Assembly (NCBI RefSeq): GCF_051622035.1
Contig: NC_135357.1
Location: forward strand, 20,140,256 to 20,204,255
Length of the DNA stretch: 64,000 bases
Direction: 5' to 3'
DNA from: Arctopsyche grandis
Taxonomy: Eukaryota; Arthropoda; Insecta; Trichoptera; Hydropsychidae
Of this stretch, positions 39,128 through 51,880 are shown piece after piece. Under the pieces are notes generated by a model. That model saw nothing but the letters and a program-made list of their open reading frames with translations, did not search any database and was not told the origin of the DNA. Numbering within the stretch: position 1 is the first letter of the stretch; each line of letters opens with the position of its first letter. The position numbers and the translations under genes are program-made.

Positions 39128-39288
39128 TGTGGCGGCTCGCTATACGACATGGTCGAGTTTGGTTACCTTCCTGCGAGTGGGGACCAACTCAGCTGGGTTC
39201 GGAGAGCGGCTACTCGCTCTGCCTTCAGCTGTCATAAATAAAACACGTGCATTAACATGCCAGTCGTCTCATTCGTTCATCCCCCATA
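39128..39288 (+). mobile_element. Single LTR of the TRIM family
   Basis: 161 bp, starting TGTGGCGGCTCGC and ending CATCCCCCATA. It is the same LTR as at 37973 and 38862 with small differences. The flanks (CAAT / ATAT) do not give a clear duplication. It sits in the same LINE. Confidence 0.8.
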
Positions 39289-39500
39289 ATATCTTTAGCG
39301 CCCCCCCCCCCGTGAGTTTTTTCTGTATCCGCCACTACCTCGGACACATTATACGAGGTCCAAAATACGAATTTCTCCGTTTGATAATCATGGGAAAAAT
39401 ATATGGTAGAAATGGATTGACACGAAGAAGTTGTCTTGGCTTCGAAACATGCGCATGTGGACTAATGTGAGCGCCGTAGATATGTTCTGCAAATAATCGA
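39289..39500 (+). pseudogene. LINE C-terminal fragment, part 3
   Basis: YLGHIIRGPKYEFLRLIIMGKI followed by RNMRMWTNVSAVDMF and VVANVQIRT in shifting frames. This is the usual C-terminal tail of RTE-like/Craack-like insect non-LTR elements. The part between YVDD and this tail is missing. A C run at 39301-39310 starts it. Confidence 0.7.
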
Positions 39501-42430
39501 TGAGGTGGTTGCCAACGTTCAGATAAGAACAAGGCATTAGAAAGAAGAAAATAACTTAAAAACGGATGATCCGGGAGGTAGCGCATGTGATTTTCGTAGC
39601 GGCAGTTATCCACTTGCACCGTGCTAACCCCGAAGAAGAGGGTGGCAGCACCGGTGATAGAACTGTCACTTGTCCATTCGGTTCTTGCCGGTGGTACTGC
39701 AGAGGAATTAGCCGAAGCACCCGGTTCCCTCAAAGCCTCCCTCTGAGAGGTCTCTCTTGCTACGGCGACTCGGGAGGACAAACACGAGATATCGGGCAGT
39801 GTGTCCTGTGTGCCCTGTGTGCCCTGTGTGCCCTGTGTGCCCTGTGTCCCCTGTGTCTCCTGGTGCCCTTCTGGTGTGACGAAAGCACGCTGGTGATGCC
39901 GACATCGCCGCAGACCCCTCAAGTGATCGAGACCCCTCGGCCACCTTGAATTGGAGATAGGTGACAGGTCGTCGCAGCCGTCCCAGCTCTTTAGACATCT
40001 ACGGCCGTTGGTCGCCTGGTAAAGCCGCCCGTTGAGAACCACGTGGGAAGGCCCGAGCTTATATCTAGCAATGAGCGACGAGACGGACCTAAACGAGTTG
40101 GCGAGATAAGCAGCCTGTTGGTATGACAGTAGCTCACACGAGGCGGCACTGACAGACTACAGGGAGCGGAGACGACACGCAGACGATAATTCGACGGGTT
40201 GAGTCATAAGTTTCACGATTGCAGTCTCAAATGGCGAACCTGAGACCCAGTTCACCGTGTCGCAAAAGTTATTTTTAGTTTTCGATTCGTTGACTTGTCA
40301 TTAACGTAGGTCGGGGTTAGAGATTTGAAAGATCTTTACCATGTGCCAGGGTTACTTTATTTATTTAAAGTTTAGACCATTGTAGCATTACAGGAATTCC
40401 TAATGCGCCACAATGGTCAAAAATATAACAGACAAGAAAAGAAACAAAATAATAACTAAAGACATTACACAACAAAAACAAAACATATGTATATATACAC
40501 AAACAACCAATAATTATAATAATTACAAATTATAAAAAACAAGAAAGAAGAGAATGTCTTATAAAAGAAAAGAGAGAAAGAAAAATAATATAAACATATG
40601 TATATACAGACCAAAATACATTTATACATAATCATAAAAAAACATAAGGAATGCCTTGCACCTACAGCCAGTTCCAATAAATAAGAACCAACTGAAAATA
40701 CAAAACATCCCTGTGGGGCTCAAATTATGATGAAAGAGATAGATAATCTCGACCTACATTATCGACAAGTCGACGAATCGATTTTAATTTTTTCCATATT
40801 TGCAGTGACCCAGTCCCGTTTTTACTTACCTCTTTTACGTTTCACATGGCTTTCGTGTTAGTGGTCATTTTTATCTCTTATCCGATCGTTTTTATTATCA
40901 TGATTGTATTTTTCCTAATAAAAATCGTATAGAAACACGCATTTTTTCATTACCCTTTATAACTCAGTTTTAAACATAAAATTATATCATTCTTCAAATA
41001 TATCTTAGATACATATTGGTTATACTAGTGGCCTGCATGCACACACTTGTGCAATCGGTAAAAAATCGCAATTTGGATCAACGGAAGCTGCTGAATTATT
41101 ATATACTGCCTGAAGTGACATGCGCAAAGCCCACACTATGCCGTGTCTCTTTCCACGATATACGAATCCATGGGGGGAGAAAGAGAGACAGAGCATGGTG
41201 TTAACAGCGAGTACCTTACGAAAAAAAAACTAATAATGATGTTCGTTGAAACCTATCCTAAAATGTACTTAATATAAAAAAAAAGTACACACGTATTAGA
41301 CAATTATTATATAAGAAGATAGGCGCAACCGAGCATTCAGTATACATAAACAAATACATGGCAGTTACATGAATTTGGTAGGCTCGTCAATCAGAGTAAA
41401 TAATTTTTTGTGATATGTTAAATTAATTTTTCTGTACTACTGCTCCATATTTCAAATAATTACATTTTTTTGTCAAAATTGTCTAAATTTAAAGTGTTAA
41501 GTTTATTATTTAAAGTGGCAAGTATTCCAAGTAAATAGTATCTAACTTCAAATGTAAAATGGTCGAATTTAAGTCCTATATGCTTAGTAAATACTCTTTA
41601 AAATAATTTTCAATTATATATTACCCTTAATTAATAAACCGCCTTTAAATTAATTTTAAACACCTGTATACAGCCTTGTACTATGTCTAAAAATCTTACT
41701 TTTATTTAAATATACATCAAGTATACCAATATATTTTAAGCCTGGCTTAACCCTTGTGCCGTGGAAGAACCACAACTTCATTATTTTTTTGATATAAAAT
41801 TCTCAATAAAACAACATTAAAATACATCACGCATATTTATTGACAAGTTTTTGCCTATCAGCAAATCAGCAAATTTGCATATCAGCAAAGTACAGAATTG
41901 ATCAAGAAACATACTAGTCGTATGAATTACAGAATTGACCCTTGAATTTTAAAGTCAGAAAATAAGAACTCTATGACATTACTACATATCTTTTATTCCA
42001 TCAATGGTGTTTTTGTTCACTATGAACTGATTTACAATCCAATTGGCCAGTGAGTGTAATATTTCTATCAACTCTCAATAAACAAATTACAATACAATGC
42101 AGGAACTGATTATAAAATTTAAAAAAATTTCGTACATATGTATATTAATATTAAATAGAAAAAAAAGCCATGTTATTTGGCATACATAGATTTTAAACAG
42201 CTGATTAAAAGCTAAAAGACTTGAAACATTTGGATACATACAATGGTAGTGTTATTTATGAATTCGATGGTAGTTTGAAACATTAATACATACTAAAGAT
42301 TGTGTAAAAATTTGTAATATTTTCATTATAAATATATATTATACATACGTATGTACATATAATATGAACAAAGCAAATATTTGAGAGCGGTGGTAAAATA
42401 TGAAGTTGTTAATTATTACATCATAAGCAT
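39501..42430. other. Repeat-rich intergenic stretch, no host gene recognised
   Basis: 39560-40330 is GC-rich and open on both strands over part of its length, but I recognise no domain. It contains six or so tandem copies of TGTGTGCCC (about 39799-39860). Near 40350-40420 TTTATTTATTTAAAGTTTAGACCATTGTAGC is followed by its partial inverted partner CACAATGGTC. From 40440 on the sequence is AT-rich with microsatellites and no gene. Confidence 0.4.
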
Positions 42431-43955
42431 TCATATTGTAGCATTCAGCCAGAACAGTAATTTTGAGTAATGATTGAATAAATCATTGTGGCTCTTATTA
42501 TTATAATTGATTTCATCGTCATTGAACACATTAAGCGAATCGTCACTTGAAATGTTCAATATTTTAAGTTGTGATGATTCTTGTGACGTTTTATATCCAA
42601 CTGTCGTTTCAAAAATATCTTTCTGATCGCTTTTTGATATGGAAACATCTATGAGTTCCGGAATAGGATTATAAGATTGGTTTTTATCATTTTCATATAC
42701 AATTAATTCTTCGTGTGACGAGTTTGTTCTTTCACATTTAACGTTATCCAACGAAGCGTTTGATAAATCCATGTCTAAACTTTCAATTGGTGGATGTAAA
42801 TGGCTGTGAAATTCAGGATAACCAAATTTAAGGACCAAGTACTCGAATTTACTCAATTTTTCCGAATTAATGTGCGTGTGAGGTAAATGTAATATGATCT
42901 TTAGCGGCAAATCATCTTCTGTAGATATATTTTCACTGTTTCTATTATATTTCTCATTCGTATTCGGAAATGCCTCCTCGCCATTTTCAGTATCATTTAA
43001 TATACCAATTTTTGACTCGACGAATTCATCGTTTTCAAATGAATTGTTAAACACGTTTGGCAATGAATTATCTTTCGTTGTAGTCTTATTTTCATTCATG
43101 TTCATCTTAATGAATTTTTTTGGAAACTTCAAATTTTCTGTTTTAGTCAAAGCCTTAAAATCCACCTGAAAATTAAAATTAAGTTGAGCAGATTATTGGA
43201 AACTTGCTACCTTATTTTACAATCAAAGCAATATGCAAATAAAAATGTATAAACCAATAGTTCAGATAAGGATTACTTACTTTACAAATCCCACAAGGAT
43301 TATCAAATATTGTCGATAGTATTGCTGCTTTAACATATGGAAACTGTGCAAAGCTCCATGGTGGTATTATATGATAAGAAATCCTTCCGCATCTTATCAA
43401 AAAATTAAAAGATACACTTATTTTTCATTTCACTTGTAAATAGATGACATATCATATTGAAAATTGACCTGTCAGTTATAAGAACACTATTTGAAACTGA
43501 TCTTCCATATAATATTACATCATCAGGCGATGTTTCTTGAAAAATATGCATACTATTGCCAGTTAAATATTGCATATAATCAAATCCGTCATCGTCATTA
43601 AGAGAGTCATAAGAATTGATCAAAACAAATTGGATATTATTGAAATTTGAACGTTGCAATCTTTTTTGTAACGTTTTCAATCTATGGAGATAGAAAATAG
43701 TGTTGTGATATACATATGGGAATATTACAAGAAAAAAAACGTCACATACAATCTGATTTGTTGGAAATCATAAACAGAATCAACGAATGCAAATACTGTA
43801 TTGAAACCCATTAAGGAAAAATGCTCCATTTGTACACTCGTAATAATACTGTTTGTGTATGTAATATTTGGTTGGAGTTCGCATGTGATGTAATCAAATT
43901 CACAATTTATTGTAGTCATTTGCACAAACACGACTAAACTTAAAAAACCTTTCAT
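42431..43955 (-). CDS. Selenoprotein P-like secreted protein lacking Sec
   Basis: Four exons on the minus strand (43750-43955, 43469-43681, 43281-43392, 42431-43165) keep frame for 421 residues. A signal peptide is clear (residues 1-18). Residues 50-177 match the thioredoxin-like N-terminal domain of vertebrate selenoprotein P. LLKTLQKRLQRSNFNNIQFVLIN fits LEDLRVKLKKEGYSNISYIVVN, and LITDRCGRISYHIIPPWSF, then FPYVKAAI, fits LIYDRCGRLVYHLGLPFSF / FPYVEEAI. The domain ends with CGIC (173-176), human CGNC. At the Sec site (ASUYLC in human) it reads FVDSVYDF: neither Sec nor Cys. The last 245 residues are Asn/Ser/Asp-rich with no Sec and few Cys. It is probably secreted; a redox role is doubtful. 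Confidence 0.82.
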
Positions 43956-44455
43956 GGTGATTATGAATGATGTCCAACACTAATTTACGAATACATGCAA
44001 CACGTTCGAAAACATGTAAGTGAATGATGCGCATCACCTAACACAATTTGACCTTTTTAGTTATCGGAAAAGTTGCTAACACAACTGATTACGGCGATTG
44101 TTATTAGTTGTATTTGTAATAATTAAAGAATATTTTCCAATTTGATTAATTTTTTTTATTCTGAATGTATTGTATAAACGTGACATAAATAAAAAAAACC
44201 TCTGAAAACTTTCAATAATAATTTTCGTTATATCCATATGAACAATTACAACAAAGTGGAACAATGTATGTAAGTCTTCAAAATGTATTTAATTGCATAC
44301 ATTTTGATCCATTTAAAGTAAAAAGAGAGTGGGTACATACAATTAAAATACTAAGATATATATTATAAAAAGATTTTCATTATTTATTTGAAATAATTAT
44401 ACAATTACAAATGATACCGTGAACATATTTATATATGTATTACAATTTAGAAAAA
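43956..44455. other. Spacer between SelP-like gene and Rpt4
   Basis: About 500 bp separates these two minus-strand genes. It should hold the SelP-like promoter and the Rpt4 3' untranslated region. No other feature is seen. Confidence 0.5.
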
Positions 44456-46929
<2,474 letters not shown>

Positions 46930-47345
46930 TGTGACTTTTGCTGACTGCCGACTGCTGAATAACTCCCGACTGCTAGTCCGCGAACTTTGCAGGAGGTTTT
47001 CGCACAAGAAATAGTTTCCTAGGTAGTAGTACTCCAACCGAAGAACGACCGCGACGGCAGAAACCAAACGAACTCAATTCACACACTCATGTCCAACGCT
47101 GCACTGTGCATTTACGCCACACATCGCCTTTTCATATTTACATATTACATTACAACAAACCAAATTTGTCGCGATAATACCAAAAGGAACACTCCGCAGT
47201 ATATATTGGCCGAGCAAAAGTCGCTAACCAATTTGATTTTAAAGAAAAATTATTTTTCCCTATTTTTACAAGCCTCTTCTATATTTCACTTAGCTAACGA
47301 TTTAGTATTTTGAAACTTTGCCATTTTATGCGCTTGGATATTTAA
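46930..47345. other. Upstream region of Rpt4
   Basis: Moderately GC-rich up to about 47090, fitting the Rpt4 5' untranslated region and promoter, then AT-rich. No gene is recognised. Confidence 0.4.
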
Positions 47346-47348
47346 AGG

Positions 47349-47769
47349 TCTGTTCATACCTATCCAGCACGACCCGAATCCTGCAAGTACGGACAGTATT
47401 CTTTAGTACATTCTATATGGACGCGCATGAATGCATAAATGCGCATGCATAAGGATTGTAAATAGGTTTTTAAGCTATTTTTCCTATTATGCTGTATATT
47501 AACATTAGAATAATATAATACTATGATTACTAACCAAATTAAATTAAATTGTAAAATAGAAAATGATCAGTAGATCAGTAGCTATTAAAATAGATATAAG
47601 ATGTATTGTGAACATAATTTCGTAATATTAAAAAGGATTTAAAAATCAAAATAAATGCGCATGCGCGAATGGAGTATGAATACGTCCATATAATGTACCA
47701 AAGAATACTATCCGCACTTGCAGGACACCTGCAGAATACGGGTCGTGCTGGATAGGTGTGAACAGACCT
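47349..47769. mobile_element. MITE with long terminal inverted repeats, TAA/TTAA target
   Basis: About 420 bp. The left end is AGGTCTGTTCATACCTATCC and the right end, inverted, is AGGTCTGTTCACACCTATCC. The inverted arms extend about 100 bp, including CAGCACGACCCG and ATGCGCATGC. It is flanked by TAA on both sides, or TTAA if the element is taken one base shorter. These fit PIF/Harbinger (TWA) or piggyBac (TTAA) type MITEs. It does not code. Confidence 0.8.
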
Positions 47770-48082
47770 TAAAAGGAATTATGTAGTATGCATTTGGTGT
47801 AATTCATTTGTAAAATATCGACCTTCTACTCAATTCTACCTAAGCATGAGAAAAGCAAACATGGAATCACTGCGTCTGAGATCTGTAAACATATGCCGGA
47901 CCTCTTCATTAATAATTCTATATTTACATGTATTATTAAAATAAAAAGTAAAAACTAAATTGAAAGTATGTAGTTTGACGTTGGCCAAACAATTAACGAG
48001 AGCACGTCGTAGAAAACGTTGGCAGCCTGACACGAAGTGACTGTCGTTGTGTGGACGTCAAGGTGCGAAGAACTTGACGAGA

Positions 48083-48817
48083 ATGGCGTGCAGTTTGCGA
48101 TGGGTTGCGTTGGTGACGATGGCGATGGCGATGGCGATGGCGATGGCTGTGGCTGTGGCAGCGACGGAAGAGGAAGTGGGCTCGGGCTCCGGCTCGGGCT
48201 CCGGCTCCGGCTCGGGACGTCACACGGTGGAGGGGCGCGTTTACCCGGCCGAGGGCGCCGCGGCCAGCGAATGGGGGTCTCAGCTGCAGGTGCAGGCTCT
48301 GACTCGGGTCATACTCAACGCCGGAGAACACCTCGGCTTTCCGAGGGCCGACGGCTCGTTCGTCATCAGCAACGTTCCGTCCGGATCCTACATCCTCGAA
48401 GTCCTGCATCCCGACTACATGTACGAACCGGTACGAGTCGAGATCAACTCCAAAGGCAAATTCAGAGCTAGGAAAGTCAACCACATACAGCCCACGCTGA
48501 TCATTCAGGTGCCTTACCCCCTCAAGATGAAGCCCATTTCCAAATTCAAGTATTTCCACCTCAGAGAACAGTGGAGGTTGACCGACTTCCTTTTCAATCC
48601 GATGGTTTTGATGATGGTGCTACCGCTACTTCTCATCATGGTCTTGCCCAAGATGATGAACGATCCCGAGACCAAAAAGGAAATGGAACAGCTGAGCAAC
48701 TTCAGAAAAATACAAGATATGCCTGAAATGTCAGAGATGATCACATCCTTCTTTAGTGGAAGCCAACCGGCTAAACCGAGCGCTAAAGTATCAAAAACGA
48801 CAAAAAAGAGGCAATGA
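48083..48817 (+). CDS. EMC7: ER membrane protein complex subunit 7 (EMC7)
   Basis: EMC7 is a lumenal-domain subunit of the EMC insertase, which places tail-anchored and multi-pass proteins in the ER membrane. It is intronless here: 244 residues (human 242). A signal peptide is followed by a beta-sandwich (carboxypeptidase regulatory-like fold), with GFPRADGSFVISNVPSGSYILEV and VRVEINSKGKFRARKVN. A membrane helix comes next (NPMVLMMVLPLLLIMVLPKMM, about 171-191), then a Lys/Ser-rich cytosolic tail. The signal peptide is partly encoded by ATGGCG repeats (MAMAMAMAMAVAVA) and is followed by a Gly-Ser repeat. An upstream frame runs in phase to 48047, but the ATG at 48083 gives the best signal peptide. 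The 5' half is GC-rich; the 3' half is less so. Confidence 0.95.
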   Translation: MACSLRWVALVTMAMAMAMAMAVAVAATEEEVGSGSGSGSGSGSGRHTVEGRVYPAEGAAASEWGSQLQVQALTRVILNAGEHLGFPRADGSFVISNVPSGSYILEVLHPDYMYEPVRVEINSKGKFRARKVNHIQPTLIIQVPYPLKMKPISKFKYFHLREQWRLTDFLFNPMVLMMVLPLLLIMVLPKMMNDPETKKEMEQLSNFRKIQDMPEMSEMITSFFSGSQPAKPSAKVSKTTKKRQ

Positions 48818-50364
48818 TTCAACAAATCTAGTCAAATATATTTAAATCTCTTTTTTTAATTATATGTACATATTCACGTTTGTTAAAATTAAATGTTTTA
48901 TTTAAAATACTTATTTTTACGTACCACGACCTTTAAGCTAGTTCATTTGATAATACATGTAAGCATAGTAAGTTAGTAAAAGAATATTATATACGTAGAA
49001 TAATACACCAAATTACTTTGTAAAAATTTATTTCAAAAATTATGATATGTATCAAAAACACCAATATAAAATTGACCAAAAATATCACACGCATCACAAA
49101 AGCCATCACATTTATATAAGTCGAGACTATTTCTCAGTTTACTTTTTTCATAAACTTTGAAATTGTGATTATTAGTCCATAGAATACATTTTTATATGAA
49201 TAAAATAATACTGAAGAAGATAATAAATACGAAAACTATCTGATTTTTCCCACATCAAATAAAGAAAACATTTTTCTTTAATACTAAACCTAAACAAATT
49301 CAAAACCAAAAACTGTCGATTAACACAAGAGAGTAAATTATAATTTTAGCATTTAATGCAAGTTATTTTATAAAAATGAGAGACATTAAACCTAAAGCAT
49401 CACTAATGTGAAAAAGTTACGAAAGCTAAATTAAATGGTATACGTTTAGATACGTATACATCCATTATATGTAAGCACACTTTATGCAAAACGCACGCGT
49501 ATCGTAAATTACAATAGTAAATTTTTCAAAATTCAGGCACACAGACATATGCCACACAACATAGTAAAAGCACAACCGGACACGGCATACGTTTATCTTC
49601 ACAAAACTTGGAGTTCATAGTAACTCGGACAGTGAAATAATTTGGTATGAGCATACAAATTAAAGATTTGATTCACTTACAAAGGGTAAGAATTGGCGAA
49701 TAGCAGTAGCATCTTAAAATTGGCCGATTATAAGTGTATTCACAATTTGATAAATTAATCAAACATGATATGGTTTGTATTGTGGTTTCTACGGTTTTTT
49801 TAACATTTGTATAAACTCTTAAGTACAGACCATTGTGATATTGGAAACACCAGCCCTCACACAATCTCACATTATTAAAAAACCGAGTTCCACATCAATG
49901 AATATACTATTATCTACTTTGTAGATTTTACGTCTTTGTACACACACATAATCTGTTCAGATTTGCTATCGTACATGGACATAGTCAATAAAAGATTGTT
50001 TTTCTACTTTTTTACTAATGATCTTTTGATGATCGAGTCGCCTTTCAGACAAGTAATTTGTACTTGTACCTAAAATTTGTAGTTAATTCTTGTTTAGAGA
50101 CTACGTTTTTTTGTCAATACAAAGTCAACTCACAAGAGCTTATAATGTCATTATTAATACATACTAACATATTATTTTGGTAAGTGTCTCCGACATTCCC
50201 TCAAATATGGTACAAATTGAATTGAAATTTAAGTTTCACTAGTAACCAAACGTCAATAGACTTTAAGAGATGGTTCACTATGTCTTAATTCCAATTAACA
50301 TTCCAAGTTCCAATTTTCACATAAGTAAATAAACCTCTCCAATAACACAGTAACAACAAAAAAA
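48818..50364. other. Intergenic, no gene seen
   Basis: AT-rich. The first part should be the EMC7 3' untranslated region (AATAAA near 49201 and others). No other support for a feature. Confidence 0.4.
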
Positions 50365-50916
50365 TTACCGGAGCGAAAACTTATCAATCTTTACTAAGTT
50401 TGACTCACGAATTCGAATATGACAAAGATTTTTGTTGGCTGTCTCTTGTTTAAAGAGATATGAGCGTTAAAAATATGTGCAATTTTTACAGATTTTTGGC
50501 TTTTGCAGTCTTTAATTCAAAATTTAGTATTACTGTGTCAAAAGTAAGTACTATTGGAATTAATAGTCAGATGTTTTTCTATAGATTGTGATTTTTTATT
50601 TCTTTAAAATACATATAATTATTTAACTAGAGAATTTTAAGTCAAATAAATTTAAAATTCACTAGATGAATAATTAAAGGTATTTGAAAAAAATAAAAGA
50701 TCATAATCCATAGGAAAATAAAATCTGACTATTGATTCCAATACTTACATTTGGCACAGTAAGACTATATTTTTAATTAAATACTGCAAAAGCCAAAAAA
50801 TTGCACATATTTTTAAACGATCATATCTCTTAAAAAGTAAATAAACAGAAAATATTGTCATATTCGAATTCAGTGGGTCAAACTTAGTAAAGATTGATTA
50901 GTCTTCGCTACGGTAA
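50365..50916. mobile_element. Foldback element with ~240-bp arms
   Basis: The left arm begins TTACCGGAGCGAAAACTTATC and the right arm, inverted, begins TTACCGTAGCGAAGACTAATC. Long shared stretches follow in order: AATCTTTACTAAGTTTGAC, GAATTCGAATATGACAA, AATATGTGCAATTTT, GGCTTTTGCAGT, TAGTCAGAT and ATAGATTGTGAT/ATGGATTATGAT. The arms are roughly 80-90 percent alike by eye, with a centre of about 60 bp. No coding and no clear target duplication. Confidence 0.75.
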
Positions 50917-51880
50917 GTAAAAAACGTGATTTTTGTTGCTCGTTGTAATTAGTTAGATTTTAATTGAATTAGTGAAGCTTGACTTGCGTGTTACAAAAAA
51001 TAAACTACAAATTGGCATTTGTGCAGTTATACAATAAAAAATAGAAAAAACCTACAACTGTTAAGGGATTCCTCTTGAAAAATATGTACATACATTTATG
51101 TATATATAATACATGCAACATACTGAATAATTTCGCAGTAAGAATTTAGCATAGTAAGATGCTCAAAATACATTCCAAATTCACCGATAACAGATGAAAC
51201 TGAAATTCATATTTAAAAAGTTACATGCATTGATGTATAATATAATAGATCCGCCCTCACGTGTTATACTTGTCTCCCTTTTGGGGCATGCAAAATACAT
51301 GGCGCATGCACAGTTACTCTTAGTAGGTAGGTAGGTACCGCTGCGTCGTAGGGAAAAAAACCCAACGTCCCCGGCAGTTAAACCCCCCGCACCCCTCAGT
51401 TAGTGAAGACAAGATCTCCGACCAAAATAACACGTCTGGGCCCATCTAGTGTATTATACATTAATGGTTACATGCCAATTCTTTTCGTATACATGAGCTT
51501 TTCTAAAATGTTGTTCAATTGTTCTAATTCTGATTTCAAAATAATTTTCATTACAAATAAATCACCTTTTAAAAAAGCAAATTCAAAAAAATAAATACAA
51601 TTTATGAATTAAATATTGTCATTCGTTAGGCAACATTATATATTTGTTTGCCATTAGATTTATAAGCGATGATGACAAATAAATATGTATATATATAAAG
51701 TGAAAGTCCTTTTTACACATGGATCATAGTAGCGTAAGTGAAAATCTGTGAGCTGCAATGACCCTAACCCACCGACCAATTGCATCACTAAGACTACTAT
51801 GATTCTCATGTATAAATTCTTTCTACTATATATGTATATACTTAAACAAAGACTTCTCGAATCTAAATCGGATGAAAGCT
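50917..51880. other. Intergenic, no gene seen
   Basis: AT-rich apart from a GC-richer patch around 51250-51440 with a GTAGGTAGGTAG repeat. Ends at the stop codon of the IRS/DOK-like gene. Confidence 0.4.

Noticed and set aside
39335-40042. Minus-strand 235-codon frame with a collagen-like Gly-Thr-Gln repeat
   Set aside because: The repeat is a translation of a TGTGTGCCC minisatellite, and the frame runs into the LINE tail. No recognised domain.
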